Assembly (NCBI RefSeq): GCF_004959925.1
Contig: NZ_SPUW01000001.1
Coordinates: 248,001 to 312,000 of the forward strand
DNA from: Pseudooceanicola onchidii
GTDB lineage: Bacteria > Pseudomonadota > Alphaproteobacteria > Rhodobacterales > Rhodobacteraceae
DNA length: 64,000 nt
Direction: 5' to 3'
Under the pieces are notes generated by a model. It was not told the origin of the DNA. It saw only the letters and a list, made by a program, of their open reading frames with translations, and did no database searches. The position numbers and the translations under genes were made by a program. Position 1 is the first letter of the stretch. Each line of letters begins with the position of its first letter. Below, one piece after another: positions 8,699 through 16,690 of this stretch.

Positions 8699-9880
8699 TC
8701 AGATCGCTTTCTTCAGCGCCTCGACCAGGTCGGTCTTTTCCCAGGAAAACCCGCCGTCCGCTTCGGGCTTGCGGCCAAAGTGGCCGTAGGCGGCGGTGCG
8801 CTGGTAGATCGGCTTGTTCAGCTCAAGATGTTCGCGGATGCCGCGCGGGGTCAGATCCATGACCCGGGCCACGGCGCGCTCGATCTCGGCCTCGTCGACG
8901 TTGCCGGTGCCGTAGGTGTCGGCATAGATCGACAGCGGCTTGGAAATCCCGATCGCGTAGGACAGCTGGATCGTGCATTTCTCGGCCATGCCCGCCGCCA
9001 CGACGTTCTTCGCCAGGTAACGCGCCGCATAGGCGGCCGAGCGGTCGACCTTGGTCGGATCCTTGCCGGAAAACGCGCCGCCGCCATGCGGGGCCGCGCC
9101 GCCGTAGGTGTCGACGATGATCTTGCGCCCGGTCAGGCCCGCGTCACCGTCCGGCCCGCCGATGACGAACTTGCCGGTCGGGTTGATCCACCATTCGGTG
9201 TTCGCGGTCAGCCAGTCACCGGGGATGACTTCGCGGATATAGGGTTCGACGATGGCGCGGATGTCAGCCGAGGTCTGGGTTTCGTCATGGTGCTGGGTCG
9301 ACAGCACCAGCTGCATGACCTCGACCGGCTGGCCGTTTTCATAACGCAGCGACACCTGGGACTTCGCGTCCGGCCCAAGCGTCGGCTCGGTGCCGTCCTT
9401 GCGGACCTCGGCCAGGCGGCGCAGGATCTTGTGCGCAAACTGGATCGGTGCGGGCATCAGGTCGTCGGTTTCGGTCGTGGCATAGCCGAACATGATCCCC
9501 TGATCGCCGGCGCCTTCGTCCTTGTCGGCCTTGGCATCCACACCCTGCGCGATATGGGCGGACTGTTCGTGCAGCAGGTTGGTGATTTCCACCGTTTCGT
9601 GGTGGAACTTGTCCTGTTCGTAGCCGATGTCCTTGATGCACTCGCGCGCGATGGCGTCGATGCGGCCCATGTAGTCCTTCAGCTTGTCCTGGTCCGACAG
9701 GCCAACCTCGCCGCCGATGACGACGCGATTGGTGGTGGCGAAGGTTTCGCAGGCGACGCGGGCCTGCGGCTCTTCGCTCAGGAAGGCGTCGAGGACGGCG
9801 TCGGAAATCCGGTCACAAACTTTGTCCGGGTGCCCCTCGGAGACGGATTCCGAGGTGAAGATGTAATTCTTGCGGGTCAT
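8699..9880 (-). CDS. metK: S-adenosylmethionine synthetase
   Basis: Makes S-adenosylmethionine from ATP and methionine. The 393-residue protein has [13 protein letters not shown] at the N-terminus, the ATP-binding hexapeptide-type motif [12 protein letters not shown], and the glycine loop [16 protein letters not shown]. The start ATG is immediately preceded by a SAM/SAH-type riboswitch whose 3' arm includes the ribosome-binding site, so translation is probably shut down when SAM/SAH is abundant. It ends the run ybeY-corC-lnt-metK. Confidence 0.96.
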   Translation of the reverse strand: MTRKNYIFTSESVSEGHPDKVCDRISDAVLDAFLSEEPQARVACETFATTNRVVIGGEVGLSDQDKLKDYMGRIDAIARECIKDIGYEQDKFHHETVEITNLLHEQSAHIAQGVDAKADKDEGAGDQGIMFGYATTETDDLMPAPIQFAHKILRRLAEVRKDGTEPTLGPDAKSQVSLRYENGQPVEVMQLVLSTQHHDETQTSADIRAIVEPYIREVIPGDWLTANTEWWINPTGKFVIGGPDGDAGLTGRKIIVDTYGGAAPHGGGAFSGKDPTKVDRSAAYAARYLAKNVVAAGMAEKCTIQLSYAIGISKPLSIYADTYGTGNVDEAEIERAVARVMDLTPRGIREHLELNKPIYQRTAAYGHFGRKPEADGGFSWEKTDLVEALKKAI

Positions 9881-9886
9881 GAGAAG

Positions 9887-9932
9887 TGCTCCGATGAAAG
9901 TAGACTACTCCGTCAGGAAGCCGTTGGAGCAG
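9887..9932 (-). promoter_or_regulatory. SAM/SAH riboswitch upstream of metK
   Basis: Read on the minus strand, CTGCTCC pairs with GGAGTAG (one G-U) around the conserved loop AACGGCTTCCTGAC. After a short linker, ATCGGAGCA follows 7 bases before the metK ATG. Loop sequence, short stem and the GGAGCA that doubles as ribosome-binding site match the SAM/SAH riboswitch known from Rhodobacterales, always at metK. Control is expected at translation through a pseudoknot hiding GGAGCA. Confidence 0.9.
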
Positions 9933-9945
9933 CAGTTCCACCGGG

Positions 9946-11508
9946 TTAGACGCCGCCGTGTGGGGCGTCAACGTCAATCTGTGCGGCTTTTTTGCGATTG
10001 ATCACCGCAAGACCGGCCAGGCCAAGGACCAGAAGCGCCGTCAGCGGCCAATCCCCGGTGCGCGCATAGAGCGTAGCATTGCGGGCCGGGGGCAGGGGCA
10101 CATCGCGCACGCCCTGCATGCCAAGCGCCATCTCTCCGCTCAGGCGGCCGGCCGGGTCGATCACCGCCGAAACACCGGTATTGGCCACGCGCACCATCGG
10201 CAGGCCCTGTTCCACCGACCGTAGCCGCGCCTGCGCCAGATGCTGATAAGGCCCCGAAACCGTGCCGAACCAGGCGTCGTTGGTGATCAGCATCAGAAGG
10301 TCGGGCCGGGCCGGGGCGGCGGCCAGGTCGCGGGGAAAGATCCCCTCGTAACAGATCAGCGGCAGGGTGGCGCCGACGCCGGGAATGTCGATCAGCCGCG
10401 CACCGGGACCGGGCGAGAACCCGTTGCCCTCACGCTGCGCCAGGCCCCGGATGCCAACCCGCCCCAACAGGTCGCCAAGCGGTGTGTATTCGCCGAAAGG
10501 CACGAGGTGATGCTTGTCGTAAACCTCGGCGATGCCCGCGTCGGACCCGAGCAGCACGAGCGAATTGTAGATCCGTTGCGCGCCCGCACGGTTGATCCCG
10601 AAGATCAGCGGCACCTGCCCGCCCGCATCCGAGATCACCGGCATCAGGTGCATCACATCCTCGAGCCAGGCGGGGATGGCGGTTTCGGGCCAGACGATCA
10701 GGTCCGGCGCGCCCGGGCTGCGGGTCAGATCAAGCAGTCGGGTGAAGTGCTGCGGCGCCAACGCCGGATCCCATTTGTCCGCCTGCGGCACATTGGGTTG
10801 CACCAGTCGCACGACCGGGCGGCCGTCGGTTGGCGCAACCGCGGGGGTGATGGCCAGCCCCAGCAGGTAGATGCCCGCCCCAGCCACGGTCCAGACCGGC
10901 ACCCCGACCCATGGGCGTGACAGGGCGAACACCAGCGCCACCGCGAACCCCGACACCACAAGGGTCAGCCCGATCGCACCCGTCCATTGCGCCAGCATCA
11001 GTATCGGCGTTGTGATCAGAACGTGCCCGGGCAGGGCCCAGGGAAAGCCCGTGAAGATCCAGCCGCGCAGCACGCCCGCCAAGGTCAGGGACAGGATCGT
11101 CGCAAAGGCAAAGCCGCTGCCGCGACCGGGGGCGATCCAGCGGGCCACCAGCCCCGCCAGCCCCCAGAACAGCGCCATGCCCCCGGCCATGAGCACAAGG
11201 GCAAAGGGTGCCATCCAGCCGTGCCGGGGGGCGTCGACAAGGAACGGCTCAACGATCCAGCTGAGCGACAGGGCGAAGTATCCCGTTCCCGCCGCCCACC
11301 AGATCGCCGCAACATGCCGCGCGCGCGGCACCGGGCGCGTCAGGCCAAAGACCACCGCCATCCCGATCACCGTCAAAGGCCACAGCGCCCAGGGGGCTTG
11401 CCCAAGCGCCGCCAGACCCCCGGCCAGGAACGACAGGGCCATGGACGGGCGCAGCTTCAGCCCCTCCGGCACGGGCCAGAGGGATCGGGCCGCCCCCGGT
11501 CCGGTCAT
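9946..11508 (-). CDS. lnt: Apolipoprotein N-acyltransferase
   Basis: Inner-membrane enzyme that adds the third acyl chain to the N-terminal cysteine of lipoproteins. The 520 residues comprise about six N-terminal membrane segments, a periplasmic nitrilase-type domain and a last membrane helix near the C-terminus. The catalytic triad is visible as Glu275 (WPETAIP), Lys332 (YDKHHLVPFGEYTP) and Cys386 (LICYEG), very close to the E. coli positions. Its start overlaps the corC stop by four bases (ATGA), so it is translationally coupled. metK follows on the same strand. Confidence 0.95.
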   Translation of the reverse strand: MTGPGAARSLWPVPEGLKLRPSMALSFLAGGLAALGQAPWALWPLTVIGMAVVFGLTRPVPRARHVAAIWWAAGTGYFALSLSWIVEPFLVDAPRHGWMAPFALVLMAGGMALFWGLAGLVARWIAPGRGSGFAFATILSLTLAGVLRGWIFTGFPWALPGHVLITTPILMLAQWTGAIGLTLVVSGFAVALVFALSRPWVGVPVWTVAGAGIYLLGLAITPAVAPTDGRPVVRLVQPNVPQADKWDPALAPQHFTRLLDLTRSPGAPDLIVWPETAIPAWLEDVMHLMPVISDAGGQVPLIFGINRAGAQRIYNSLVLLGSDAGIAEVYDKHHLVPFGEYTPLGDLLGRVGIRGLAQREGNGFSPGPGARLIDIPGVGATLPLICYEGIFPRDLAAAPARPDLLMLITNDAWFGTVSGPYQHLAQARLRSVEQGLPMVRVANTGVSAVIDPAGRLSGEMALGMQGVRDVPLPPARNATLYARTGDWPLTALLVLGLAGLAVINRKKAAQIDVDAPHGGV

Positions 11509-12455
11509 TGCGCGGCAAGCTCTCTGGGCTGGTCCTCTTCGGGTTGGATCGCGGGCGCGCCTTCGGGGCGCAACCGCACGCGCAGCCGCTTGATCCGGCG
11601 CGGGTCGGCATCGACGACCTCGAACTCGTGTCCGGCGGGGTGCGGTACGACCTCACCCCGGGCAGGCACGCGGCCCGACAGCATGAAGACCAGGCCGCCA
11701 AGCGTGTCGATTTCCTCTTCGTCGACACTGTCGTCTTCGGTCAGGTCCACCCCGGTTTCCGAGGCGAAGTCCGACAGCGGCGTCTTGGCCAACGCGACAT
11801 AGCTGTTCTCGGCCTCGCGGGTCCACAGCTTGCCTTCCTCGACGTCGTGTTCGTCCTCGATCTGGCCGATGACCTGTTCGATCAGGTCCTCGATCGTGAC
11901 CAGCCCGTCGACCCCGCCGTATTCGTCGATCACCAGCGCCATGTGGCGACGTTCGGTCTGCATCTTCTGCAGCAGCACGCCGATCGGCATCGACGGCGGC
12001 ACGAATAGCAGCGGCCGCAGCATCGCCTTCAGCGAAAACCGCGTCTGCTTGCCGTTGAACCCGTGGCGCAGCGCAAAGTCCTTGAGGTGGATCATCCCGA
12101 CCGGCGTGTCCAGCGTGTCCTGGTAGACAGGCAGGCGGGTCATGCCGCTGTCGCGGAACACCTTCACCAGGTCCTCGCGGGTGATCGAGATCGGCACCGC
12201 CACGATTTCGACCTTCGGTACGGCCACGTCTTCCACGCGCATGCGGCGCAGGTTGATCATGCCGTGGGTCTGGCGCGGCATTGCTCCGTCCGCCCGTGTC
12301 ACTGGTGCCGTGGTTGAGGCAGGGGAGGTGCCCCCGCCGAACAGGCGCGCCCAGAATCCCCGCCTCGGGGCCTGATCCGCGTCCTTCTGTGTCGTCTTGC
12401 CCTCGGGCAGCGCGCCCTGCGCTGCGTTAGAAGACCCGTCGTTTATGTCGCCCAT
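11505..12455 (-). CDS. corC: CBS-domain CorC/HlyC-type protein
   Basis: Cytoplasmic or membrane-associated protein of 316 residues with tandem CBS domains (about residues 75-200, including VGMIHLKDFA and GGVDGLVTIEDLIEQVIGQI) and a C-terminal CorC/HlyC transporter-associated domain ending in basic RIKRLRVRLR. CorC is linked to Mg/Co efflux. ybeX/corC genes next to ybeY and lnt are a very common arrangement, and exactly that order is seen here. The start is the ATG at 12455 with AAGGA upstream; a TTG codon lies just before it. Confidence 0.9.
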   Translation of the reverse strand: MGDINDGSSNAAQGALPEGKTTQKDADQAPRRGFWARLFGGGTSPASTTAPVTRADGAMPRQTHGMINLRRMRVEDVAVPKVEIVAVPISITREDLVKVFRDSGMTRLPVYQDTLDTPVGMIHLKDFALRHGFNGKQTRFSLKAMLRPLLFVPPSMPIGVLLQKMQTERRHMALVIDEYGGVDGLVTIEDLIEQVIGQIEDEHDVEEGKLWTREAENSYVALAKTPLSDFASETGVDLTEDDSVDEEEIDTLGGLVFMLSGRVPARGEVVPHPAGHEFEVVDADPRRIKRLRVRLRPEGAPAIQPEEDQPRELAAQ

Positions 12456-12520
12456 CAATCCTTACCATTACGCGCCGTTCCGATCGGTGCTCCGAATCGG
12501 TCGGGTGCCGGGGAGTGCCC

Positions 12521-13015
12521 CTAACACCCTTCATATGGGTCTGGCAGACCCATTTTGCCAAGTATTTCCGTCTCAAGCCCCTCCATCAGGGCCGCATCCG
12601 GGTCATTTTCATGATCATAGCCGAGAAGATGCAACACTGCGTGAACGATCAGGTGCGACACATGTTCCGCCAGCGGTTTGTTGCCCTCGGCCTCGCGGGC
12701 ACAGGTGTCATAGGCGATGGCGATGTCGCCAAGCTCGGGATCGAACCCCGGTTCCGGCAGGTCCGGCCGGTCGCCCGGGATCTCTGCCGCGCGTTCCTCG
12801 GACGGCCAGGACAGCACGTTGGTCGGCGTCGGCTTGGCGCGGAATTCGGCGTTCAGATCCGCAATCCGGGCGTCGTCGCAGGCAAGAAGCGATACCTCCC
12901 AATCCTCGGGGTCCAGCCCTAGGTGCGTCAACGCCGCGCGCGCGGCCGCCTCGGCCAGGGGGGCAATGCCCAGGTCCGTCCAGCGGTCGTCTTCTGTCAT
13001 CACATCCACGATCAT
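12521..13015 (-). CDS. ybeY: Endoribonuclease / rRNA maturation factor YbeY
   Basis: Zinc-dependent endoribonuclease for 16S rRNA 3' maturation and ribosome quality control. With the start at 13015 the product has 164 residues and the full metal site H-x3-H-x5-H at His125, His129 and His135 (HAVLHLLGYDH). Also visible are NVLSWPS and LGDIAIAYDTC, usual for the family. The upstream in-frame start at 13051 would fall into the regulatory region of the divergent arsR gene, so the shorter form is preferred, though its ribosome-binding site is weak. corC follows. Confidence 0.93.
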   Translation of the reverse strand: MIVDVMTEDDRWTDLGIAPLAEAAARAALTHLGLDPEDWEVSLLACDDARIADLNAEFRAKPTPTNVLSWPSEERAAEIPGDRPDLPEPGFDPELGDIAIAYDTCAREAEGNKPLAEHVSHLIVHAVLHLLGYDHENDPDAALMEGLETEILGKMGLPDPYEGC

Positions 13016-13059
13016 GGAGGCAGAGCTAATGTCGACGGGGTGCGACGGCAAGATCTCGC

Positions 13060-13087
13060 AGAAAGTTAGTCAATCTCCTAACTTTCT
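13060..13087. promoter_or_regulatory. Perfect inverted repeat, probable ArsR-family operator
   Basis: AGAAAGTTAG and CTAACTTTCT form a perfect 10-bp inverted repeat with an 8-base spacer in the intergenic region between divergent ybeY and the arsR-type gene. A weaker CTTAG/CTAAG pair overlaps the arsR start near 13113-13130. The likely ligand is the adjacent ArsR protein (inference). Confidence 0.65.
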
Positions 13088-13123
13088 CTTGCGCGACTCG
13101 CCGGGCGCTGATTACTTAGTCAC

Positions 13124-13465
13124 ATGGCTAAGCATGATCCCTCACTCGATACCGTCTTTTCCGCCCTTGGCGATCCGACCCGGCGCGCGATCCTGGAACG
13201 TCTGGCCACCGGGCCCGCCTCGGTCTCGGATCTCTCGGCCCCGTTCGCGATGGCGATGCCGTCGTTCATGGGCCACCTGAAAAAGCTTGAGGCGGCTGGG
13301 CTGATTACCTCGGACAAGGCCGGGCGCGTGCGCACCTGCGCGCTTGTGCCCGGCGCCTTCGCCCCGGCGCGCGACTGGCTGTCGGCGCAGAAGGACCTGT
13401 GGAACGCCCGCCTCGATCGCTTCGACGCCTTTGTCACCCAACTTGCCAAGGACCAATCCGAATGA
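13124..13465 (+). CDS. ArsR family transcriptional regulator
   Basis: Winged-helix repressor of 113 residues with the ArsR core FSALGDPTRRAILERLATGPASVSDL and the recognition helix MAMPSFMGHLKKLEAAGLI. It lacks the metal-binding Cys box of arsenic sensors. ArsR proteins of this type next to SRPBCC (AHSA1) genes are common, and that is the arrangement here. Its stop overlaps the next start (ATGA). A perfect 10-bp inverted repeat lies 36 bases upstream, suggesting autoregulation. Confidence 0.9.
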   Translation: MAKHDPSLDTVFSALGDPTRRAILERLATGPASVSDLSAPFAMAMPSFMGHLKKLEAAGLITSDKAGRVRTCALVPGAFAPARDWLSAQKDLWNARLDRFDAFVTQLAKDQSE

Positions 13466-14370
13466 CCCCGAACCCCGAAACCGACCTGGCCTTCACCCGG
13501 ACGATCCCCGCCCCGCGCGATCTGGTCTGGGCCTGCTGGACCGATCCCAAGCTGCTGCCGCGCTGGTTCATGCCCGAACCCCACACGGTCGAGGAGGTCG
13601 AGATCGATCTACGTCCCGGCGGCATCTTCCGCACCCGGATGAACGTCGACGGCACCATCATGGACACCCCCGGCGTGTTCCTCGAGGTCGACGCGACCCG
13701 GCGGCTGGTCTTCACCGATGCCTATGCGCCCGGCTGGGTGATGAACCCGACGCCCTTCATGACCGCGATCCTGCGGTTTTCCGATGCCGACGGCGGCGGC
13801 ACCACCTACGACGTGCTGGTCCGCCATGCGGACAAGGCGGCGCGGGACAATCACGAGAAGATGGGCTTCTTCGACGGCTGGGGCACTGTTGCCGACCAGC
13901 TGGGCGCCGCCGCCGCCGCCCTTTCCGGTCCCGAGCCCGAGCGCGAGATCCTGCTGACCCGCCGCATCGCCGTGCCGCCCGCCGTCGCCTGGAAGGCCTG
14001 GACCGACCCGGCGCTTCTGCCGAAATGGTGGGGGCCCGATGGCTATCACTGTGAAACCGAAAGCATCGACCTGCGCGCCGGTGGCCACTGGCGGTTCACC
14101 ATGGTCGGCGAAGGGCAGCGGTTCCCCAACCTGCACGAGTTCGGTGAGATGGAGGAGGCGACGCGGCTGACCTACCGCCTGTCCGGCTTCGACGACATGC
14201 GCCACCACGCCGACGTGACCGTCGATTTCAGCGAAGAGGCCGGGGGCACCCGCGTGACCATGAAGATGACCCTCGCCGACATGAAGGCGGCGGATGCCAT
14301 GCAGTTCGGCGCCCTGGAGAAGGGCTATGAAACCCTTGCCTCGCTTGAACAGGTGGCGCGGACGCTTTGA
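13462..14370 (+). CDS. Tandem SRPBCC (AHSA1-type) domain protein
   Basis: A 302-residue cytoplasmic protein made of two consecutive START/Bet v1-like AHSA1 domains, about residues 5-150 and 153-300. Each has the START-type opening (IPAPRDLVWACWTDPKLLPRWF and AVPPAVAWKAWTDPALLPKWW) and the IDLR[PA]GG strand turn. Such domains bind hydrophobic ligands; the ligand is unknown. Most AHSA1 genes encode one domain, so this is a fused duplication. The start overlaps the arsR stop, so the pair is a translationally coupled operon. Confidence 0.88.
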   Translation: MTPNPETDLAFTRTIPAPRDLVWACWTDPKLLPRWFMPEPHTVEEVEIDLRPGGIFRTRMNVDGTIMDTPGVFLEVDATRRLVFTDAYAPGWVMNPTPFMTAILRFSDADGGGTTYDVLVRHADKAARDNHEKMGFFDGWGTVADQLGAAAAALSGPEPEREILLTRRIAVPPAVAWKAWTDPALLPKWWGPDGYHCETESIDLRAGGHWRFTMVGEGQRFPNLHEFGEMEEATRLTYRLSGFDDMRHHADVTVDFSEEAGGTRVTMKMTLADMKAADAMQFGALEKGYETLASLEQVARTL

Positions 14371-14379
14371 CCGGTGCCG

Positions 14380-14610
14380 TTATTCGGTATGATCCGGATC
14401 ATCCAGCACGCCGAAGTTGCTTGACGGCGATCCGCTTTGCGCCTGCGTGTAATAGCCTTCGGCGGCCAACCCCCGCCGGAGGAGTTCCCGAACGGCTGCG
14501 GATCTGCTGGGCATGCGAAGTTTGAAGCGCCAGTTGTCCACGGCCTCCAGTTCGTGATCGGTCAGCATGATCTGCAACCGCTCAAGTCTCTTCGATGCTT
14601 CGTCCGCCAT
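14380..14610 (-). CDS. Ribbon-helix-helix domain protein
   Basis: A 76-residue protein whose first 50 residues look like a ribbon-helix-helix DNA-binding unit: the strand RLQIMLTDHELEAVDNWR, then MPSRSAAVRELLRRGL. The C-terminus is short and polar. The ATG has a clear GGAGAAAGGC ribosome-binding site. No toxin gene is adjacent, so it is not obviously an antitoxin; a stand-alone regulator is more likely. It converges with the SRPBCC gene. Confidence 0.8.
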   Translation of the reverse strand: MADEASKRLERLQIMLTDHELEAVDNWRFKLRMPSRSAAVRELLRRGLAAEGYYTQAQSGSPSSNFGVLDDPDHTE

Positions 14611-14791
14611 GCCTTTCTCCGTTTTGGTGCCCGCAACATAAAGGAAGGGTGTCCCCGGATGACAAGATCCCCCATCCGAAATCGTTACTCATAATACCAA
14701 ATACGCTAAATCGCTCAATCCACGCTTAGCAAGCAATATGATAAACTAAGTACATGAAATATATTGTATTTTACCAAGGTGAGTTCAGTAT

Positions 14792-15178
14792 GTGCCTATG
14801 GATAGAATCGTCGAGACATTGCGCACGACCCACGATGACCCACCCCTGTCATCGGAGGTGCTGATCATCAGCAGCGACGCCCTGATGTCGCTGGATATCC
14901 AGATGTTCCTAAAATCGCAGGGATTTCTGCCGCAGATCATGACGTTTCCCACGGATGCGGCAATGCAGGTGACCCAGCTGTCGCGGTATTCCGCCGTCAT
15001 CCTGGATATCGAACGCCCGTCTGACGCAACGTTATCGATGCTGGACTGGCTGACGCAGGGCCTTAGGCCAATCATCGTGGTGTCGACCTTCGACGAGGGC
15101 ACGGTCGAAGGTCTGCCGCCCGGAACGATCTGGCACGCCAAGCCGCTCCGGGTCGATGATCTGGTGGTCCGGGCCTAG
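14792..15178 (+). CDS. Stand-alone receiver-like (CheY-fold) protein
   Basis: A 128-residue protein with the pattern of a response-regulator receiver: strand EVLIISSD, acceptor-like Asp72 (AVILDIE), VVST as the Thr/Ser strand, and Lys117 in HAKPL. The usual acidic pair at the first strand is reduced to SSD, so phosphorylation may be impaired. No output domain is present. The start is probably the GTG at 14792, six bases after AAGGTGAG; an in-frame ATG lies at 14798. The 180 bases upstream are strikingly AT-rich, unlike the flanks. No kinase gene is nearby. Confidence 0.7.
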   Translation: MPMDRIVETLRTTHDDPPLSSEVLIISSDALMSLDIQMFLKSQGFLPQIMTFPTDAAMQVTQLSRYSAVILDIERPSDATLSMLDWLTQGLRPIIVVSTFDEGTVEGLPPGTIWHAKPLRVDDLVVRA

Positions 15179-15199
15179 GACCGGACCAACAAGGGGCGC

Positions 15200-16219
15200 T
15201 CAGCCCTGCGGATCGGCCTCGTAGGCTTCGATGATCTTGGCCACCAGCGGATGCCGCACCACGTCCTTCGAGGTGAAGTAGTTGAAGCTGATCTTGTCGA
15301 TCGACTTGAGCAGCCGTTCCGCATCCATCAGCCCCGACGGCATGCCGCGCGGCAGGTCGACCTGGCTGCGGTCGCCGGTGATGACCATGCGCGATCCTTC
15401 ACCCAGGCGGGTCAGGAACATCTTCATCTGCATGGTCGTGGCATTCTGCGCCTCGTCCAGCACCACGAAGGCGTGGGAGAGCGTCCGGCCGCGCATGAAG
15501 GCGAGCGGCGCGATTTCGATCACCTTCTCCTCCATCATCTTGGCCAACTGCTTGCCGGGCAGGAAGTCGTTCAGCGCGTCGTAAAGCGGCTGCATGTAGG
15601 GATCGACCTTGTCCTTCATGTCACCCGGCAGATAGCCCAGCTTCTCGCCCGCCTCGACGGCCGGACGGGACAGGATGATCTTGTCGACCAGGCCGTCGAT
15701 GAACATCGACACGCCCACGGCGACCGCCAGATAGGTCTTGCCCGTCCCTGCCGGTCCGATCCCGAAGGCCAGTTCGTTCTGGAACAGGTTCTGGACATAG
15801 GCCTTCTGCGCCTCGGTCCGGGGTTCGACCACCTTCTTGCGGGTCTTGATCTCGACCGGGCCGCCCTTGAACATCTCGATCTGGTGACCGTCGCGGCTGG
15901 CGCGGTCCTGGGTGTCGCTGCCGGGCATCCGCAATTCACGGTCGATGTCGCCCGAGGTCACCGGACGACCGGCCTCGAGCCGCGCGTAGAGGTTACGCAG
16001 CACCTGAACGGCCTCGTCCGCCGCGGGCTTCTCGCCCATGGCGACAAGGTGGTTACCGCGGCGCAGGATCTGCACCGACAGTTTCTGTTCCAGTTCGGCA
16101 AGGTTCCGGTCGAACTCTCCGCACAGTTCGATCAGCAGGAAGTTGTCGGGAAATTCGACGGCAACCTCTGCAAGCGATGGCGCGTCGGTCTCACGGGGGG
16201 GCAGCAATGTGGCAGCCAA
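15200..16219 (-). CDS. phoH: PhoH-like ATPase
   Basis: Cytoplasmic P-loop ATPase of 339 residues, thought to act with YbeY in RNA metabolism. Walker A is GPAGTGKT (residues 155-162) and Walker B is HAFVVLDEAQN; the conserved FMRGRTL and GDRSQVDLPRG are present. The start is TTG at 16219, eleven bases after AGGAGA, and the family's N-terminus agrees. In related genomes phoH is normally followed by ybeY; here about 2.1 kb of accessory genes intervene. Confidence 0.93.
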   Translation of the reverse strand: MAATLLPPRETDAPSLAEVAVEFPDNFLLIELCGEFDRNLAELEQKLSVQILRRGNHLVAMGEKPAADEAVQVLRNLYARLEAGRPVTSGDIDRELRMPGSDTQDRASRDGHQIEMFKGGPVEIKTRKKVVEPRTEAQKAYVQNLFQNELAFGIGPAGTGKTYLAVAVGVSMFIDGLVDKIILSRPAVEAGEKLGYLPGDMKDKVDPYMQPLYDALNDFLPGKQLAKMMEEKVIEIAPLAFMRGRTLSHAFVVLDEAQNATTMQMKMFLTRLGEGSRMVITGDRSQVDLPRGMPSGLMDAERLLKSIDKISFNYFTSKDVVRHPLVAKIIEAYEADPQG

Positions 16220-16343
16220 GCAGGTCTCCTAGTCTTGTACTGGTGAAGGTAGGGCAGAACGCACCGACCCGGAAATCAAAAATGCCGCAGGCGAAAACCT
16301 GCGGCATGACTTTGCGTGATATGCGGGATCACCGTGCATTTCG

Positions 16344-16676
16344 TTACGACTGCGTCCCCGTGGTCGGAGAGTTCGGGTCGAAGATGTGACCGCCTCTCTT
16401 GAACCCGCCCGTCGCCGTGTTGGGCGGGGCCGTGCCGGAGCAGACCGGTTTCCCGTAGGGGTCGAGCCGGGTGCTGAGGTAACCTTCGACACCATCGTCG
16501 ATGATCCAGTGGTCGCAACCGTTCGGATCGATCCAGATCCCGGCCTGCAACTGGCTGAGGTGCTTCTTGCCGAAGCCCCGGTCGACGCCCTTGAAGTCAG
16601 GGGTCGGGCTGGGGTGGCCGCAGGCCGCGACGCCGCCGACCATGGCGCATCCGAGGGCGAGTTTCCTGAAGTTCAT
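16344..16676 (-). CDS. Small lipoprotein sharing a motif with the upstream OmpA-like protein
   Basis: Predicted lipoprotein of 110 residues: signal peptide with lipobox VAAC and lipidation at Cys19. The mature part carries IWIDPNGCDHW followed by DDGVEGY and a second Cys, which closely matches the OmpA-like protein encoded directly upstream (IWVDPDGCEHW, DDGLEGY). The C-terminus is Gly/Thr-rich. A strong GAGGAGGGAG ribosome-binding site precedes the ATG. The two genes are 14 bases apart and clearly one operon. Function unknown; an envelope role is inferred. Confidence 0.8.
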   Translation of the reverse strand: MNFRKLALGCAMVGGVAACGHPSPTPDFKGVDRGFGKKHLSQLQAGIWIDPNGCDHWIIDDGVEGYLSTRLDPYGKPVCSGTAPPNTATGGFKRGGHIFDPNSPTTGTQS

Positions 16677-16690
16677 GATGCTCCCTCCTC

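Noticed and set aside
14380-14610. Toxin-antitoxin module based on the ribbon-helix-helix protein
   Set aside because: No partner toxin ORF lies next to it; the neighbours are an SRPBCC gene and a receiver-like gene.
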